Origin: Crenobacter luteus
Lineage (GTDB): Bacteria; Pseudomonadota; Gammaproteobacteria; Burkholderiales; Chromobacteriaceae
Direction of reading: 5' to 3'
Length of the DNA stretch: 45,677 nt
Assembly (NCBI RefSeq): GCF_004345725.1
Contig: NZ_SLXG01000022.1
Span: 1 to 45,677, forward strand
In this document: piece after piece, positions 6,920 to 15,281 of the stretch
Numbering within the stretch: the first letter of the stretch is position 1
How the letters are laid out: the number at the start of each line of letters is the position of its first letter
Program-made: the position numbers and the translations under genes
Notes under the pieces: generated by a model
What the model saw: the letters and a program-made list of their open reading frames with translations, nothing else
Told to the model about the DNA's origin: nothing
Database searches by the model: none

Positions 6920-8800
6920 TCAGAGGGCGAAGCGGCTCAGCCTTTCGTCCTGCTGCTCTACCTGTTCGGCGACCGCCGCGCAGTGCCCGGCCTGTTGCCG
7001 CGCCCCCTCGTCGAGCGCGTGGCCGATGTCGCGGATGTGCCGGGTGTTGCGGTCGATCTCGCCGGCCGCCGCGCTTTGTCCGCGCGCCAGTTCGGCGATC
7101 TGCCGGTTCAGCGTGTCGATGCGGTCCATCGCCTCGCGCGTCCGGCTCAGCGACGCCTTCGCCGAGTCCGCCTCGGCGGCGCCGCCGGCTGCCGCCTCGC
7201 TAGTCGCCCGCATGCGCGCCTCGGCCAGGCCCACACCTTGCTGCAGCTGTTCGATCATGCCGCGGATCTCGTGCGTGGAAGACTGGGTGAGCGAGGCCAG
7301 CGCGCGCACCTCGTCGGCGACGACCGCGAAGCCGCGTCCGGCCTCGCCGGCGCGCGCCGCCTCGATCGACGCGTTCAGCGCCAGCAGGTTGGTCTGGTCG
7401 GCGATGCCGGTGATGGTGGTCAGTATGGTTTCGATGTCGCGGCTCTGTCGGGACAGCTCGACGATGGCGCGGCGGGTGTCGGCCGTTTCCTCGGCCAGCA
7501 GGCCGACCGCCGTGGCGGTGCGCGCGACGACGGCCGCGCCCGTCTCGGTTTCGGCCCTGGCCGAGACGGCGGCCTCGGCGGCCTCGCCCGCGTGCCGCGC
7601 GACCTCGAGGGCGGTGGCGCTCATCGCCGCCATCGCCGCGGCGAGCCGGTCGATCTCGCCCATCTGCTCGTGCAATTGCGCGGCCGCGTGTTCCGCCTCC
7701 TGCGCGCTCTGGCTGCTGGCGGCGCGTACGGCCCGGGCGCGCGCCGCGACGTCGCCGATCAGCGATTGCAGCGACTCCAGCATGCGGTTGAACTCGGCCG
7801 ACAGTCCGGCGATCTCGTCGCGGCCGTTCTCGGGCAGGCGGCGGCTCAGGTCGCCGCCGCCCTGGTTGAGTTCGCGCAGCGAATCGCGCAGCCGCGACAG
7901 CGGCCTGAGCTGGCGGGCGACGAGTGCGGCCAGGATCAGGAGGCTGAGCAGCACGCCGGCCGCGGTGCCGACGGCGGCGCGCGTGCTGAGCGCGTCGGCC
8001 TCGCGCATCACCGCGGCTTCGTCGAGCACCACGCCGACGTACCAGTCGACGCCCTTGACGCCCGACAGCGGCACGAAGGAGACGATGAGGCGCGTCTGGC
8101 CGACGTCGACGACGCGCGGCGCGCGCTCGAGGGCGGGCCTCTGGCCGCCGAACAGGCCGGCGTAGGGTTGGCCGAAGCGCTTGGCGTCCGGGTGGGCGAT
8201 GATCGCGCCGTCGCGCGCCATCAGGAAGGCGTAGCCGGCGCCATTGAAATTCAGCGTGTTGACCGCGTCGGAAACGGCCTTCAGGCTCAGGTCGCCGCCG
8301 AAGGCGCCCATGAAGCGGCCGCGGTCGCTGAGCTTGCCGACGGCCGAGATCAGGATCTGGCCGGTGGCCACGTCGGGGTAGGGCGCGGTCAGTACCGCGT
8401 GCTTGCTTTCCCGGGCCAGCCGGTACCACGGACGCGTGCGAGCGTCCCAGCCGGGCGGGTTCCACGACGGGGTGTTGGTGATCCGCGCGCCGTCGCGCTC
8501 TAGCCCGCCGAACACGAGCAGGAAGGACTGTCCGAGCAGCGGGCGTTCGAAGGCGCGCTGGATCTGCGCGTCGCCGAAGTCGGCGTCTACGGTCTGCGAC
8601 ACCATGTCGACCAGCGCGAGCCGGGCGTTCAGCCAGTGCTCGATCTGGCGCGCGAGCGTGGCGCCGCTCTCGCGGATGTTGGCCTCGGCCTGCTCGCGCA
8701 GGCTCGCGCGCACCTCGTGGACCTGCCACAGCGACAGCAGGCCGCACGAGAGCAGCAGGACGGTGGCGGCGGCGAGGCCGACCTTGTGCGAAATCTTCAT
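6920..8800 (-). CDS. Methyl-accepting chemotaxis protein with dCache sensor
   Basis: 626 residues: N-terminal membrane segment (about 7-27), periplasmic dCache_1 domain (about 35-275), second membrane segment (about 280-305), HAMP, then a cytoplasmic signalling domain with the hairpin-tip region [20 protein letters not shown]. The ligand pocket has R123-P-W125-Y126, Y141, D143 and D170, with W118 five residues before R123. As I recall the PctA amino-acid motif (Y121, R126, W128, Y129, Y144, D146, D173), the spacing is the same throughout, with W in place of the first Y. It starts 25 bases after the tauE-like stop, so it appears to be the last gene of an xsc-pta-tauE-mcp operon. Taurine or another sulfonate is therefore a plausible ligand (inference). 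There is no CheR-binding pentapeptide at the C-terminus. Confidence 0.9.
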   Translation of the reverse strand: MKISHKVGLAAATVLLLSCGLLSLWQVHEVRASLREQAEANIRESGATLARQIEHWLNARLALVDMVSQTVDADFGDAQIQRAFERPLLGQSFLLVFGGLERDGARITNTPSWNPPGWDARTRPWYRLARESKHAVLTAPYPDVATGQILISAVGKLSDRGRFMGAFGGDLSLKAVSDAVNTLNFNGAGYAFLMARDGAIIAHPDAKRFGQPYAGLFGGQRPALERAPRVVDVGQTRLIVSFVPLSGVKGVDWYVGVVLDEAAVMREADALSTRAAVGTAAGVLLSLLILAALVARQLRPLSRLRDSLRELNQGGGDLSRRLPENGRDEIAGLSAEFNRMLESLQSLIGDVAARARAVRAASSQSAQEAEHAAAQLHEQMGEIDRLAAAMAAMSATALEVARHAGEAAEAAVSARAETETGAAVVARTATAVGLLAEETADTRRAIVELSRQSRDIETILTTITGIADQTNLLALNASIEAARAGEAGRGFAVVADEVRALASLTQSSTHEIRGMIEQLQQGVGLAEARMRATSEAAAGGAAEADSAKASLSRTREAMDRIDTLNRQIAELARGQSAAAGEIDRNTRHIRDIGHALDEGARQQAGHCAAVAEQVEQQDERLSRFAL

Positions 8801-8825
8801 CGGGGCATCCTTACGGTGGGGTCCG

Positions 8826-9602
8826 CTAGGCGCCGGCCGCCGCCTGCGCCCAGCGCAGCAGCGTGGGCAGCATCAGGTGGCAGCCGATCAGGATCAGCGT
8901 GGCGAAGGCGAGGCGGCGGGTCGTCGGCGCCGAGAAGGGCGGCGGCCAGCGCCGGCCGGCGACGGTGGCCAGCGCCACCGCCGGCACGGCCAGCGCGCTT
9001 TGCCACCAGATATCGGCGGTCAACTGGCCCTGCCAGGCGGTGAACAGCGTGCGCGTGCTCGAGGTGACGGTGAAGATCAGGATCAGCACGCAGCGGATCT
9101 CGAGCAGGCTCATCGGCTGGCGGTAGAACTGGAAGATCAGCGGCGGGCCGGAGACGCCGAACAGGCCGCTGAGCAGGCCGCCGAACACGCCGCTGACGAA
9201 GAAGCTGCCGTCGCCGGACCGCCGCGCGAGCGGCGCCGGGCGCAGCGCGGCGCTCAGCCCGCCGTAGACGATCACCGCGCCGAGCAGCAGTTGCAGCAGG
9301 TCGGCGGCCGCGTTCGACAGGTAGTCGAGCAGCAGCACGCCGGCGACGATGGACGGCAGGATGCCGGCGCTCGCCGCGCGCACCGCGCGCCAGTCGACGT
9401 GGTGCAGCCGGCCGGGCAGCGCGACGGCGCTGTTGGCCAGCGTCACCAGGCTGACCACGGCCGCGACCGAGGCGAGCGGCGCGAGGCCCAGGCTGCTGGT
9501 CGCGCCCATTACGATCATGCCGAGCCCGAAGCCGGTGACGGTCTGGAAATAGCTCGCGACCGCCATCAGCGCGAGAAAGGGCAGCAGCGTGTCGGCGCTC
9601 AT
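8826..9602 (-). CDS. TauE/SafE (TSUP)-family sulfite exporter
   Basis: A 258-residue membrane protein of the TSUP family (formerly DUF81), with about eight hydrophobic segments and the repeated glycine-rich motifs [15 protein letters not shown] near the N-terminus and [18 protein letters not shown] in the middle. TSUP members beside xsc (TauE/TauZ) are thought to export the sulfite released by Xsc. The start ATG (9602-9600) overlaps the pta stop by four bases (ATGA), so the two are translationally coupled. It is followed closely by the chemoreceptor gene. Confidence 0.88.
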   Translation of the reverse strand: MSADTLLPFLALMAVASYFQTVTGFGLGMIVMGATSSLGLAPLASVAAVVSLVTLANSAVALPGRLHHVDWRAVRAASAGILPSIVAGVLLLDYLSNAAADLLQLLLGAVIVYGGLSAALRPAPLARRSGDGSFFVSGVFGGLLSGLFGVSGPPLIFQFYRQPMSLLEIRCVLILIFTVTSSTRTLFTAWQGQLTADIWWQSALAVPAVALATVAGRRWPPPFSAPTTRRLAFATLILIGCHLMLPTLLRWAQAAAGA

Positions 9603-10618
9603 CGCGTCAAGCCGGCGGCGCGCGCGGCCTGCGCCTGGACCACGGTCACCGCGATGACGTGGAACACGTCGTCGGCGCTGCAGCCGCGCGACAGGTCGTT
9701 GGCCGGTTTCCGCAAGCCCTGCAGCAGCGGGCCGATCGCCTTCGCGCCGCCGACGCGCTCGGCCAACTTGTAGCCGATGTTGCCGGCCTCGAGGTTGGGG
9801 AAGACGAGCACGTTGGCGCGGCCGTTCACCGCCGAGTTCTCGACCTTGCGCTCGGCGATCTCGGCGACGATGGCCGCGTCCAGTTGCACGTCGCCGTCGA
9901 TCGCGAGGCCGGGGCGCTGCGCCCTGACGCGCCGGGTCGCGTCGACCACCTTGTCGACCGCCGCGTGCCGGGCGCTGCCGCTGGTCGAGAACGACAGCAT
10001 CGCGACGCGCGGCTCGTCCATCAGCAGGCTTTGGGCACTGTCGGCCGCCGCCATCGCGATCTCGGACAGCTCCTGCGCGTCGGGCTCGACGACGAGGCCG
10101 CAGTCGGAAAAAATCAGCCCGCCCTTGAGCGTGTGGAAGGGCTCGCACAGCATCATCAGGAAGAAGCTCGAGACCAGCTTGAACGCCGGGTCGACGCCGA
10201 TGATCTGGATCGCGTGGCGCACGACGTCGGCGGTGGGGTGGACGGCGCCGGCGACCGAGCCGTCGGCGTGGCCGAGCGTCACCATCAGGTTGGCGAAGCA
10301 CAGCGGCTTGAGCGCCTCGCGCCTGGCCTCGTCGAGCGTCATGCCCTTCTTCTGGCGCAGCGCGAACAGCTTGTGCGCGAACGAGGGCGCGAGCGCCGAG
10401 GTGGCCGGGTCGACCAGCTCGATGCCGTTCAGCTTGACGCCGGCCGTCTGCGCCTCGCGCCGGATCGCCTCCTCCTTGCCGACGATGACGATGCGCGCTA
10501 TCCCTTCGCGGTTCGCGCGTTCGGCCGCGCGCAGGATGCGCTTGTCCTCACCTTCGCACAGCACGATGCGCAAGGGCCTTGCCCGGGCGCGCTCGACGAT
10601 GCGGTTGATCGCTTTCAT
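9599..10618 (-). CDS. pta: Phosphate acetyltransferase Pta (short, Xsc-associated type)
   Basis: A 339-residue PTA_PTB-family protein without the N-terminal regulatory domain of long Pta. It begins MKAINRIVERARARPLRIVL and carries the conserved blocks GHADGSVAGAVHPTADVVRH and FPNLEAGNIGYKLAERVGGA. It converts acetyl phosphate from Xsc plus CoA to acetyl-CoA and phosphate, carrying the sulfonate carbon into central metabolism. The start is ATG at 10618 with an AGGAG site. It lies about 100 bases downstream of xsc copy 2 and overlaps the TauE-like gene by ATGA. Xsc copy 1 has no pta beside it. Confidence 0.93.
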   Translation of the reverse strand: MKAINRIVERARARPLRIVLCEGEDKRILRAAERANREGIARIVIVGKEEAIRREAQTAGVKLNGIELVDPATSALAPSFAHKLFALRQKKGMTLDEARREALKPLCFANLMVTLGHADGSVAGAVHPTADVVRHAIQIIGVDPAFKLVSSFFLMMLCEPFHTLKGGLIFSDCGLVVEPDAQELSEIAMAAADSAQSLLMDEPRVAMLSFSTSGSARHAAVDKVVDATRRVRAQRPGLAIDGDVQLDAAIVAEIAERKVENSAVNGRANVLVFPNLEAGNIGYKLAERVGGAKAIGPLLQGLRKPANDLSRGCSADDVFHVIAVTVVQAQAARAAGLTR

Positions 10619-10719
10619 GGTATTCGCTCCTCGAAGAGTGGGGCAGGCCGCGCGGTCTCTGCGGACCGGTCGCGGCCCGGGCCGGGTGCGGACAAGGCCG
10701 CCCCCGGCCCGGCATTGGC

Positions 10720-12528
10720 TCAGACGTAGTCCTTGTACTTGTCGAGCAGTCGGGTGGGTTTGGCGAGGGCGTCGCGGCGGAAGGGGTCGCCGAGTTCGCG
10801 GGTGCAGAGGATCTCGACGATGCAGGTTTTGCCGTGGTTCATCTGCAGGTCGATGGCTTTTTTCAGCGCGGGTCCGACGTCCTCGAGGCGGTCGACGACG
10901 ATGCCCTCGGCGCCCATGGCGCGGGCGATTTGGGCGAAGCTGGGGTTGTCGAGTTCGCCGGCGACGAAGCGGCGGTTGTAGAAGTCGACCTGGTTCTTCT
11001 TCTCGGCGCCCCACTGGCGGTTGTGGAACACCACGGCGGTGACCGGGATGTTGTGGCGCACGCAGGTGAGGGTTTCCATCAGGCTCATGCCCCAGGCGCC
11101 GTCGCCGGCGTAGGAGACGGCCGGGCGGTGCGGCGCGGCGACCTTGGCGCCGATGATGGTGGGGAAGGCGTAGCCGCAGTTGCCCCAGCTCATGGCGGCG
11201 AAGAAGCTGCGCGGTTTCTCGAAGCGCAGGTAGCTGTTGGCGACCGAATTGATGTTGCCGATGTCGGTGGACACCATGACGTCGTCGGGCATCGCCTTCT
11301 CGAGTTCGCGCAGCACCTGGCGCGGGTGCAGGTAGTGTCCGCCGTTGAAGGTGCGTTCGCGCTTTTGCTCCTCGATCATGTCGAGGCTGAACGCGTCGCG
11401 CTCGTGGGTCCACTCGTCCAGTTCCTGCTCCCAGGCGGCCTTCTCGGTGGCGATGACGTCGGCGCGCGCTTCGCGGCTGGCGTCGCAGGCGAGGGTGCGG
11501 TTGGCGAGGCGCTGGGTGAGGGCGACGGCGGCCGCCTTGGCGTCGCCGCAGATGCCGACCGAGATCTTCTTCACCAGGCCGAGCATCTTGTGGTCGGCGT
11601 CGATCTGGATGATCTTGGCGTGCTTCGGCCAGTAGTCGAGGCCGTGCTGCGGCAGGGTGCCGAACGGGCCGAGGCGGGAGCCGAGCGCGACCACCACGTC
11701 GGCGCGCGCGATCAGCTTCATCGCCGCCTTGGAGCCCTGGTAACCGAGCGGGCCGCACCACAGCGGGTGGCTGGCCGGGAAGGAGTCGTTGTGCAGGTAG
11801 CTGTTGACCACCGGCGCGCCGAGGCGCTCGGCCAAGGCCTTGCATTCCTCGACGGCGTCGGCCATCACTACGCCGCCGCCGGAGATGATCACCGGGAACC
11901 GGGCGTTGGCCAGCAGCTCGGCCGCCTCGTTGAGGCTGGCTTCGCCGCCGGCGCCGCGGTCGAGGCGGCGCGGCTGCGGGATCTCGGCCTTGATCTCGCC
12001 GTAGAAGTAGTCGCGCGGGATGTTGAGCTGGGTCGGGCCCATCTCGGCCATCGCGCGGTCGAAGCAGCGCGCGGTGAACTCGGCCATGCGGGCAGGATGG
12101 GTGACGTGTCCCTGGTACTTGGTGAATTCCTGGAACATCGGCAGCTGTTTGGCTTCCTGGAAGCCGCCGAGGCCGATGCCGGTGGTGCCGGCTTCCGGGG
12201 TGACGATCACCACCGGGCTGTGCGCCCAGTAGGCGGCGGCGATCGAGGTCACGCAGTTGGAGATGCCGGGGCCGTTCTGGCCGATCACCACGCCGTGGCG
12301 GCCGGAGACGCGGGCGTAGCCGTCGGCCATGTGGCCGGCGCCCTGTTCGTGGACCACCGGGATCAGGCGGATGCCGGCGGGGGCGAAGATGTCCATCGCG
12401 TCCATGAAGGCGGAGCCCATGATGCCGAACATCTCGGTCACGCCGTTGGCGGCCAGGGTTTCGACGAAGGCTTCCGAGGGGGTCATCGTTTGCGGGCCGC
12501 TGGCGGCGGCGGTGTTGCGATCGCTCAT
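10720..12528 (-). CDS. xsc: Sulfoacetaldehyde acetyltransferase Xsc, copy 2
   Basis: 602 residues, identical to the protein at 1269-3077, with the same catalytic E61 and GDG motif at 475-477. This copy has the classical neighbourhood: pta, a TauE-type exporter and a chemoreceptor follow on the same strand, and an IclR gene diverges from it. That makes a complete route from sulfoacetaldehyde to acetyl-CoA plus exported sulfite, and it is probably the ancestral location. No gene for forming sulfoacetaldehyde (tpa, tauXY, an isethionate or sulfoacetate module) is visible, unless the dadA-like flavoprotein does it. Confidence 0.95.
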   Translation of the reverse strand: MSDRNTAAASGPQTMTPSEAFVETLAANGVTEMFGIMGSAFMDAMDIFAPAGIRLIPVVHEQGAGHMADGYARVSGRHGVVIGQNGPGISNCVTSIAAAYWAHSPVVIVTPEAGTTGIGLGGFQEAKQLPMFQEFTKYQGHVTHPARMAEFTARCFDRAMAEMGPTQLNIPRDYFYGEIKAEIPQPRRLDRGAGGEASLNEAAELLANARFPVIISGGGVVMADAVEECKALAERLGAPVVNSYLHNDSFPASHPLWCGPLGYQGSKAAMKLIARADVVVALGSRLGPFGTLPQHGLDYWPKHAKIIQIDADHKMLGLVKKISVGICGDAKAAAVALTQRLANRTLACDASREARADVIATEKAAWEQELDEWTHERDAFSLDMIEEQKRERTFNGGHYLHPRQVLRELEKAMPDDVMVSTDIGNINSVANSYLRFEKPRSFFAAMSWGNCGYAFPTIIGAKVAAPHRPAVSYAGDGAWGMSLMETLTCVRHNIPVTAVVFHNRQWGAEKKNQVDFYNRRFVAGELDNPSFAQIARAMGAEGIVVDRLEDVGPALKKAIDLQMNHGKTCIVEILCTRELGDPFRRDALAKPTRLLDKYKDYV

Positions 12529-12555
12529 GGGGGCGTCTCCGTTGCGTCAATAAAA

Positions 12556-12572
12556 CGGAACCAATCGTTCCG
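12556..12572. promoter_or_regulatory. Candidate IclR operator, perfect palindrome (copy 2)
   Basis: The identical copy of the CGGAAC-N5-GTTCCG site described at 3105-3121, at the same distance from xsc copy 2. The degenerate second site is at 12639-12655. Confidence 0.6.
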
Positions 12573-12592
12573 GAAAGTGTTGCTTGACTGGC

Positions 12593-12621
12593 AATGTAGG
12601 GCGAAGTCGCGCGCCGGTCAA
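12593..12621 (-). promoter_or_regulatory. Predicted sigma-70 promoter of xsc copy 2
   Basis: TTGACC (12621-12616), 17 bases and TACATT (12598-12593) on the minus strand, identical to the promoter of copy 1. Both xsc genes therefore should have the same strength and control. Confidence 0.6.
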
Positions 12622-12686
12622 CAATAAATTTCAATAAACGGTACAATTTGTATCTAAAAGTGAAACTCGACTAAGATGAGGCCAAC

Positions 12687-13514
12687 ATGAACGACGACAC
12701 GCGCCCGAGCCGGGGCGACGCGAAACTGGACGGCGACACGCCGACGCTGCGGCTGTTCGCGCTGCTGGAGGTGATCGCCGGCAAGGACCGGCTGTTCACG
12801 CTGCAGGAGCTGGTCGAGGAGACCGGGCTGCCGAAGCCGACGCTGCACCGCATGCTGCAGCAGCTGGAATCGGCCGGCATGCTGCAGCGCGACGGCGACG
12901 GTCGGCAGTACGGTACCGGGCTGCGGCTGCGGCGGCTGGCGGAGACGCTGCTGCTGAACGACACCGCGCACGGCGCGCGGCACGCGGTGCTGCGCCAGCT
13001 GGTCGAGGAGGTCGGCGAGAGCTGCAACCTGACCGCCTTCTCGGGCGGCGAGGTGCTGTACCTGGACCGGGTGGAGACGGCGGCGCCGCTGCGCTTCTAC
13101 CTGCATCCGGGGTCGCGGGTGCCGGCGCACTGTTCGGCGACCGGCAAGCTGTTCCTGGCGCAGCTGAGCGCGGCGCAGCGGCGGCGGCTGCTGGCGCACG
13201 CGCCGCTGGCGCGCTACACCGAGCGGACGCTGACCGCGCCCGAGGCGCTGGAGGCGGAGATCGCGCGGGTGGGTCGGGACGGTTACGCGCTGGACGACGA
13301 GGAGTTTCTGCCGGGACTGGTGTGCGTCGGGGTGCTGGTGCCGGCGGCGGACGGCGGCCCGTCGAACCTGGGTCTGGCGCTGCAGGCGCCGGTGATGCGG
13401 CTGAAGGCGGGCGAGGCGGCGCGTCACCTGCCGGCCTTGCGCCGCGCCGCCGCCGCCATCGCCGCCATCGAGGCGGACGCGCAAACGAGGGTCAAGCAAG
13501 CGCCGGACGATTGA
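12687..13514 (+). CDS. IclR-family transcriptional regulator, copy 2
   Basis: 275 residues, identical to the regulator at 3236-4069 through the helix-turn-helix and effector domains. It has one Ala-Ala-Ile unit fewer and a different C-terminal tail (AQTRVKQAPDD) because the repeat boundary lies inside the gene. It is divergent from xsc copy 2 and sits 54 bases upstream of the dadA-like gene, with which it may be co-transcribed. Both copies should recognise the same operators, so the two modules are expected to cross-regulate. Confidence 0.9.
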   Translation: MNDDTRPSRGDAKLDGDTPTLRLFALLEVIAGKDRLFTLQELVEETGLPKPTLHRMLQQLESAGMLQRDGDGRQYGTGLRLRRLAETLLLNDTAHGARHAVLRQLVEEVGESCNLTAFSGGEVLYLDRVETAAPLRFYLHPGSRVPAHCSATGKLFLAQLSAAQRRRLLAHAPLARYTERTLTAPEALEAEIARVGRDGYALDDEEFLPGLVCVGVLVPAADGGPSNLGLALQAPVMRLKAGEAARHLPALRRAAAAIAAIEADAQTRVKQAPDD

Positions 13515-13568
13515 GCCGCCCGCAGGGGTGGCCGCGCCGGGGCCGTTCCGGAAGAAGGGGGGGGAGGT

Positions 13569-14807
13569 ATGAGGATTATCGTTCTGGGGGCCGGCGTGGT
13601 GGGCGTCGCGTCGGCCTGGTATCTGTCACGCAACGGCCACGAGGTGACGGTGATCGACCGCAGGGACGCGCCGGCGAGGGAGACGAGCTTCGCCAACGGC
13701 GGTCAGATATCGGTGTCGCACGCCGAGCCCTGGGCCAACCCGCACACGCCGCTCAAGGCCTTGCGCTGGCTCGGCAAGGAAGACGCGCCGCTGCTGTTCC
13801 GGCTGCGGGCCGACCCGCGCCTGTTGGGCTGGACGCTGCGCTTCCTGCGCGAGTGCACGCCGGGGCGGACCCGGGAGAACATCCGCCGCATCGTCGAGCT
13901 GGCGCTCTACAGCCGGCGCTGCCTTGGCGAGCTGCGCCGCGAACTGTCGCTCGACTACGACCAGCTGCAGCGCGGCATCCTGCACGTCTACACGGACCGC
14001 AACGAGTTCGACAGGGCGACCCGTGCGGCGGCCGTCCTGCGCGAACACGGCTGCGACCGGCGGGCGGTGTCCGCCGACGAGTGCGTGAAGATAGAGCCTG
14101 CGCTGGCGCTCGCCCGCGACAGGCTGGTCGGCGGCGACTATACGCCGGAGGACGAGTCGGGCGACGCCCGCCGTTTCACCGAGGGCCTGGCCGGTCATTG
14201 CCGGCGGGCCGGGGTGGAATTCGAGCTCGGCCAGGCTGCCCTGCGCATCGAGGCCGAAGGCGGGCGGATCGCCGCGGTCGTGACGGCCGACGGCAGGCGC
14301 CATGTCGCCGACGCCTACGTCGTCGCGCTGGGGAGCTACAGCCCCTTGTTGCTGGCGCCGCTCGGCGTTTCGCTGCCCGTCTATCCCGCCAAGGGCTACT
14401 CGGCGACCATCCCGTTGTCCGACGACAGTGTCGCGCCGACCGTCAGCCTCACCGACGACGGCCACAAACTGGTTTTTTCGCGTCTGGGCCAGCGGCTGCG
14501 CGTCGCGGGGACCGCCGAGTTCACCGGCTTCGACCTCGGCCTCAATCCCATCCGCTGCGACGCGCTGATCCACCGCACGAGGATGTTGTTCCCTGACTTG
14601 AACCCCGACGGCCCGCCGCAGTTCTGGTGCGGGCTCAGGCCGGTGATGCCGTCTGGCGTTCCGGCCATCGGGCGCCTCGGCTATCCCAACCTCTGGGTCA
14701 ATACCGGTCACGGTACCCTGGGCTGGACGATGGCGTGCGGCTCGGGGGCTGCCCTGGCCGAGCTCGTCGACGGGCGGGCCCCGCCGCTCGACTTTCCGTT
14801 CCGCTAG
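13569..14807 (+). CDS. dadA: DadA-family FAD-dependent D-amino-acid dehydrogenase
   Basis: A 412-residue flavoprotein with an N-terminal Rossmann motif (VLGAGVVGVASAWYLS), the FAD-binding SFANGGQISVSHAEPWANP block and the C-terminal DadA signature NTGHGTLGWTMACGSG. It fits the small-subunit type D-amino-acid dehydrogenase, which oxidises D-amino acids to keto acids and passes electrons to the respiratory chain. The start is ATG at 13569 with a GGGGGGAGG site. Its position after IclR copy 2 raises the possibility that it feeds the sulfonate pathway, for example by oxidative deamination of an aminosulfonate. This is context-based; the sequence itself is ordinary DadA. The symbol denotes family rather than proven substrate. 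Confidence 0.8.
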   Translation: MRIIVLGAGVVGVASAWYLSRNGHEVTVIDRRDAPARETSFANGGQISVSHAEPWANPHTPLKALRWLGKEDAPLLFRLRADPRLLGWTLRFLRECTPGRTRENIRRIVELALYSRRCLGELRRELSLDYDQLQRGILHVYTDRNEFDRATRAAAVLREHGCDRRAVSADECVKIEPALALARDRLVGGDYTPEDESGDARRFTEGLAGHCRRAGVEFELGQAALRIEAEGGRIAAVVTADGRRHVADAYVVALGSYSPLLLAPLGVSLPVYPAKGYSATIPLSDDSVAPTVSLTDDGHKLVFSRLGQRLRVAGTAEFTGFDLGLNPIRCDALIHRTRMLFPDLNPDGPPQFWCGLRPVMPSGVPAIGRLGYPNLWVNTGHGTLGWTMACGSGAALAELVDGRAPPLDFPFR

Positions 14808-15175
14808 CGTGCCCGGTTTTGGGCTGCGGATGCGTCCCGCGAAGGCGGCAGTGAAGTGCCTGTTCGATGTGATTTGCTTCATATGAAACTTTATGGGTGT
14901 CGACAGGGGGGGCGGGAGGATCGGCCCGGTTCCGGTGTAGCACGCGTCGCCGGCCGTGTTGCTTGCGCTGCTGTGGGGTGTGAGCCTGGCTGGCTTCGGG
15001 TGGTCCGGCGCGGCTTGCCTTGGCCGCATTTCTTTTACGCCCTCGGCGAGCCGGGTCCGGATCGACGGGAGGTGATTGTTCAGTAAAAACCTGTTTATGG
15101 CGTAAGGAATTTAAACCAAACAACGCGACTTGTGCGCAAAAACAAAATCTTCACATAAAACCATCTTGCCGGGTG

Positions 15176-15204
15176 ATGACAGGATGATACCGATGGCATA
15201 TAGT
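15176..15204 (+). promoter_or_regulatory. Strong predicted sigma-70 promoter without a downstream ORF
   Basis: ATGACA (15176-15181), a 17-base spacer and TATAGT (15199-15204) are both five-of-six matches to the consensus. No coding sequence follows before a hairpin terminator about 45 bases downstream. Confidence 0.55.
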
Positions 15205-15210
15205 GGCGGC

Positions 15211-15272
15211 GTTGGGAGGCGACTTCCGACTTGGTATGGATGGGATTGGGGCGGCCTCGGCCGCCCGTTTTT
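15211..15272 (+). ncRNA. Candidate small RNA (about 60 nt)
   Basis: Bounded by the promoter at 15176-15204 and an intrinsic terminator at 15249-15272 (stem GGGCGGC / GCCGCCC, loop CTCG, then GTTTTT). The body before the terminator is about 40 bases and includes GGGAGGCGAC. No protein can be encoded. The transcript would converge on the 3' end of the hypothetical gene at 15282-16133. I do not recognise a known RNA family; the call rests only on the promoter-terminator arrangement. Confidence 0.4.
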
Positions 15273-15281
15273 CTTTGCGCC

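Larger units (their letters stand above)
10710..13479. repeat. Direct repeat copy 2 (xsc, promoter region, iclR)
   Basis: The partner of 1259-4037, in the same orientation with an offset of 9451 bp. It lacks one GCCGCCATC unit (2770 versus 2779 bp). The flanks are unrelated: pta-tauE-mcp on the left and dadA on the right. Recombination between the two copies would delete or amplify a unit of about 9.45 kb carrying cobST, mcp, tauE and pta. Confidence 0.95.
14808..15281. other. Gene-poor, AT-richer interval after dadA
   Basis: About 470 bases with no convincing protein gene. It holds a TTCATATGAA palindrome (14878-14887), a conspicuously AT-rich stretch (about 15080-15200, in contrast to the surrounding GC-rich DNA) and a promoter-terminator pair at 15176-15272 that could define a small RNA. 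Short open stretches here have no ribosome-binding sites or recognisable products. Confidence 0.5.

Noticed and set aside
14878-14887. TTCATATGAA palindrome as an operator
   Set aside because: Ten bases only, in an AT-richer area and not placed at a promoter; chance cannot be excluded.
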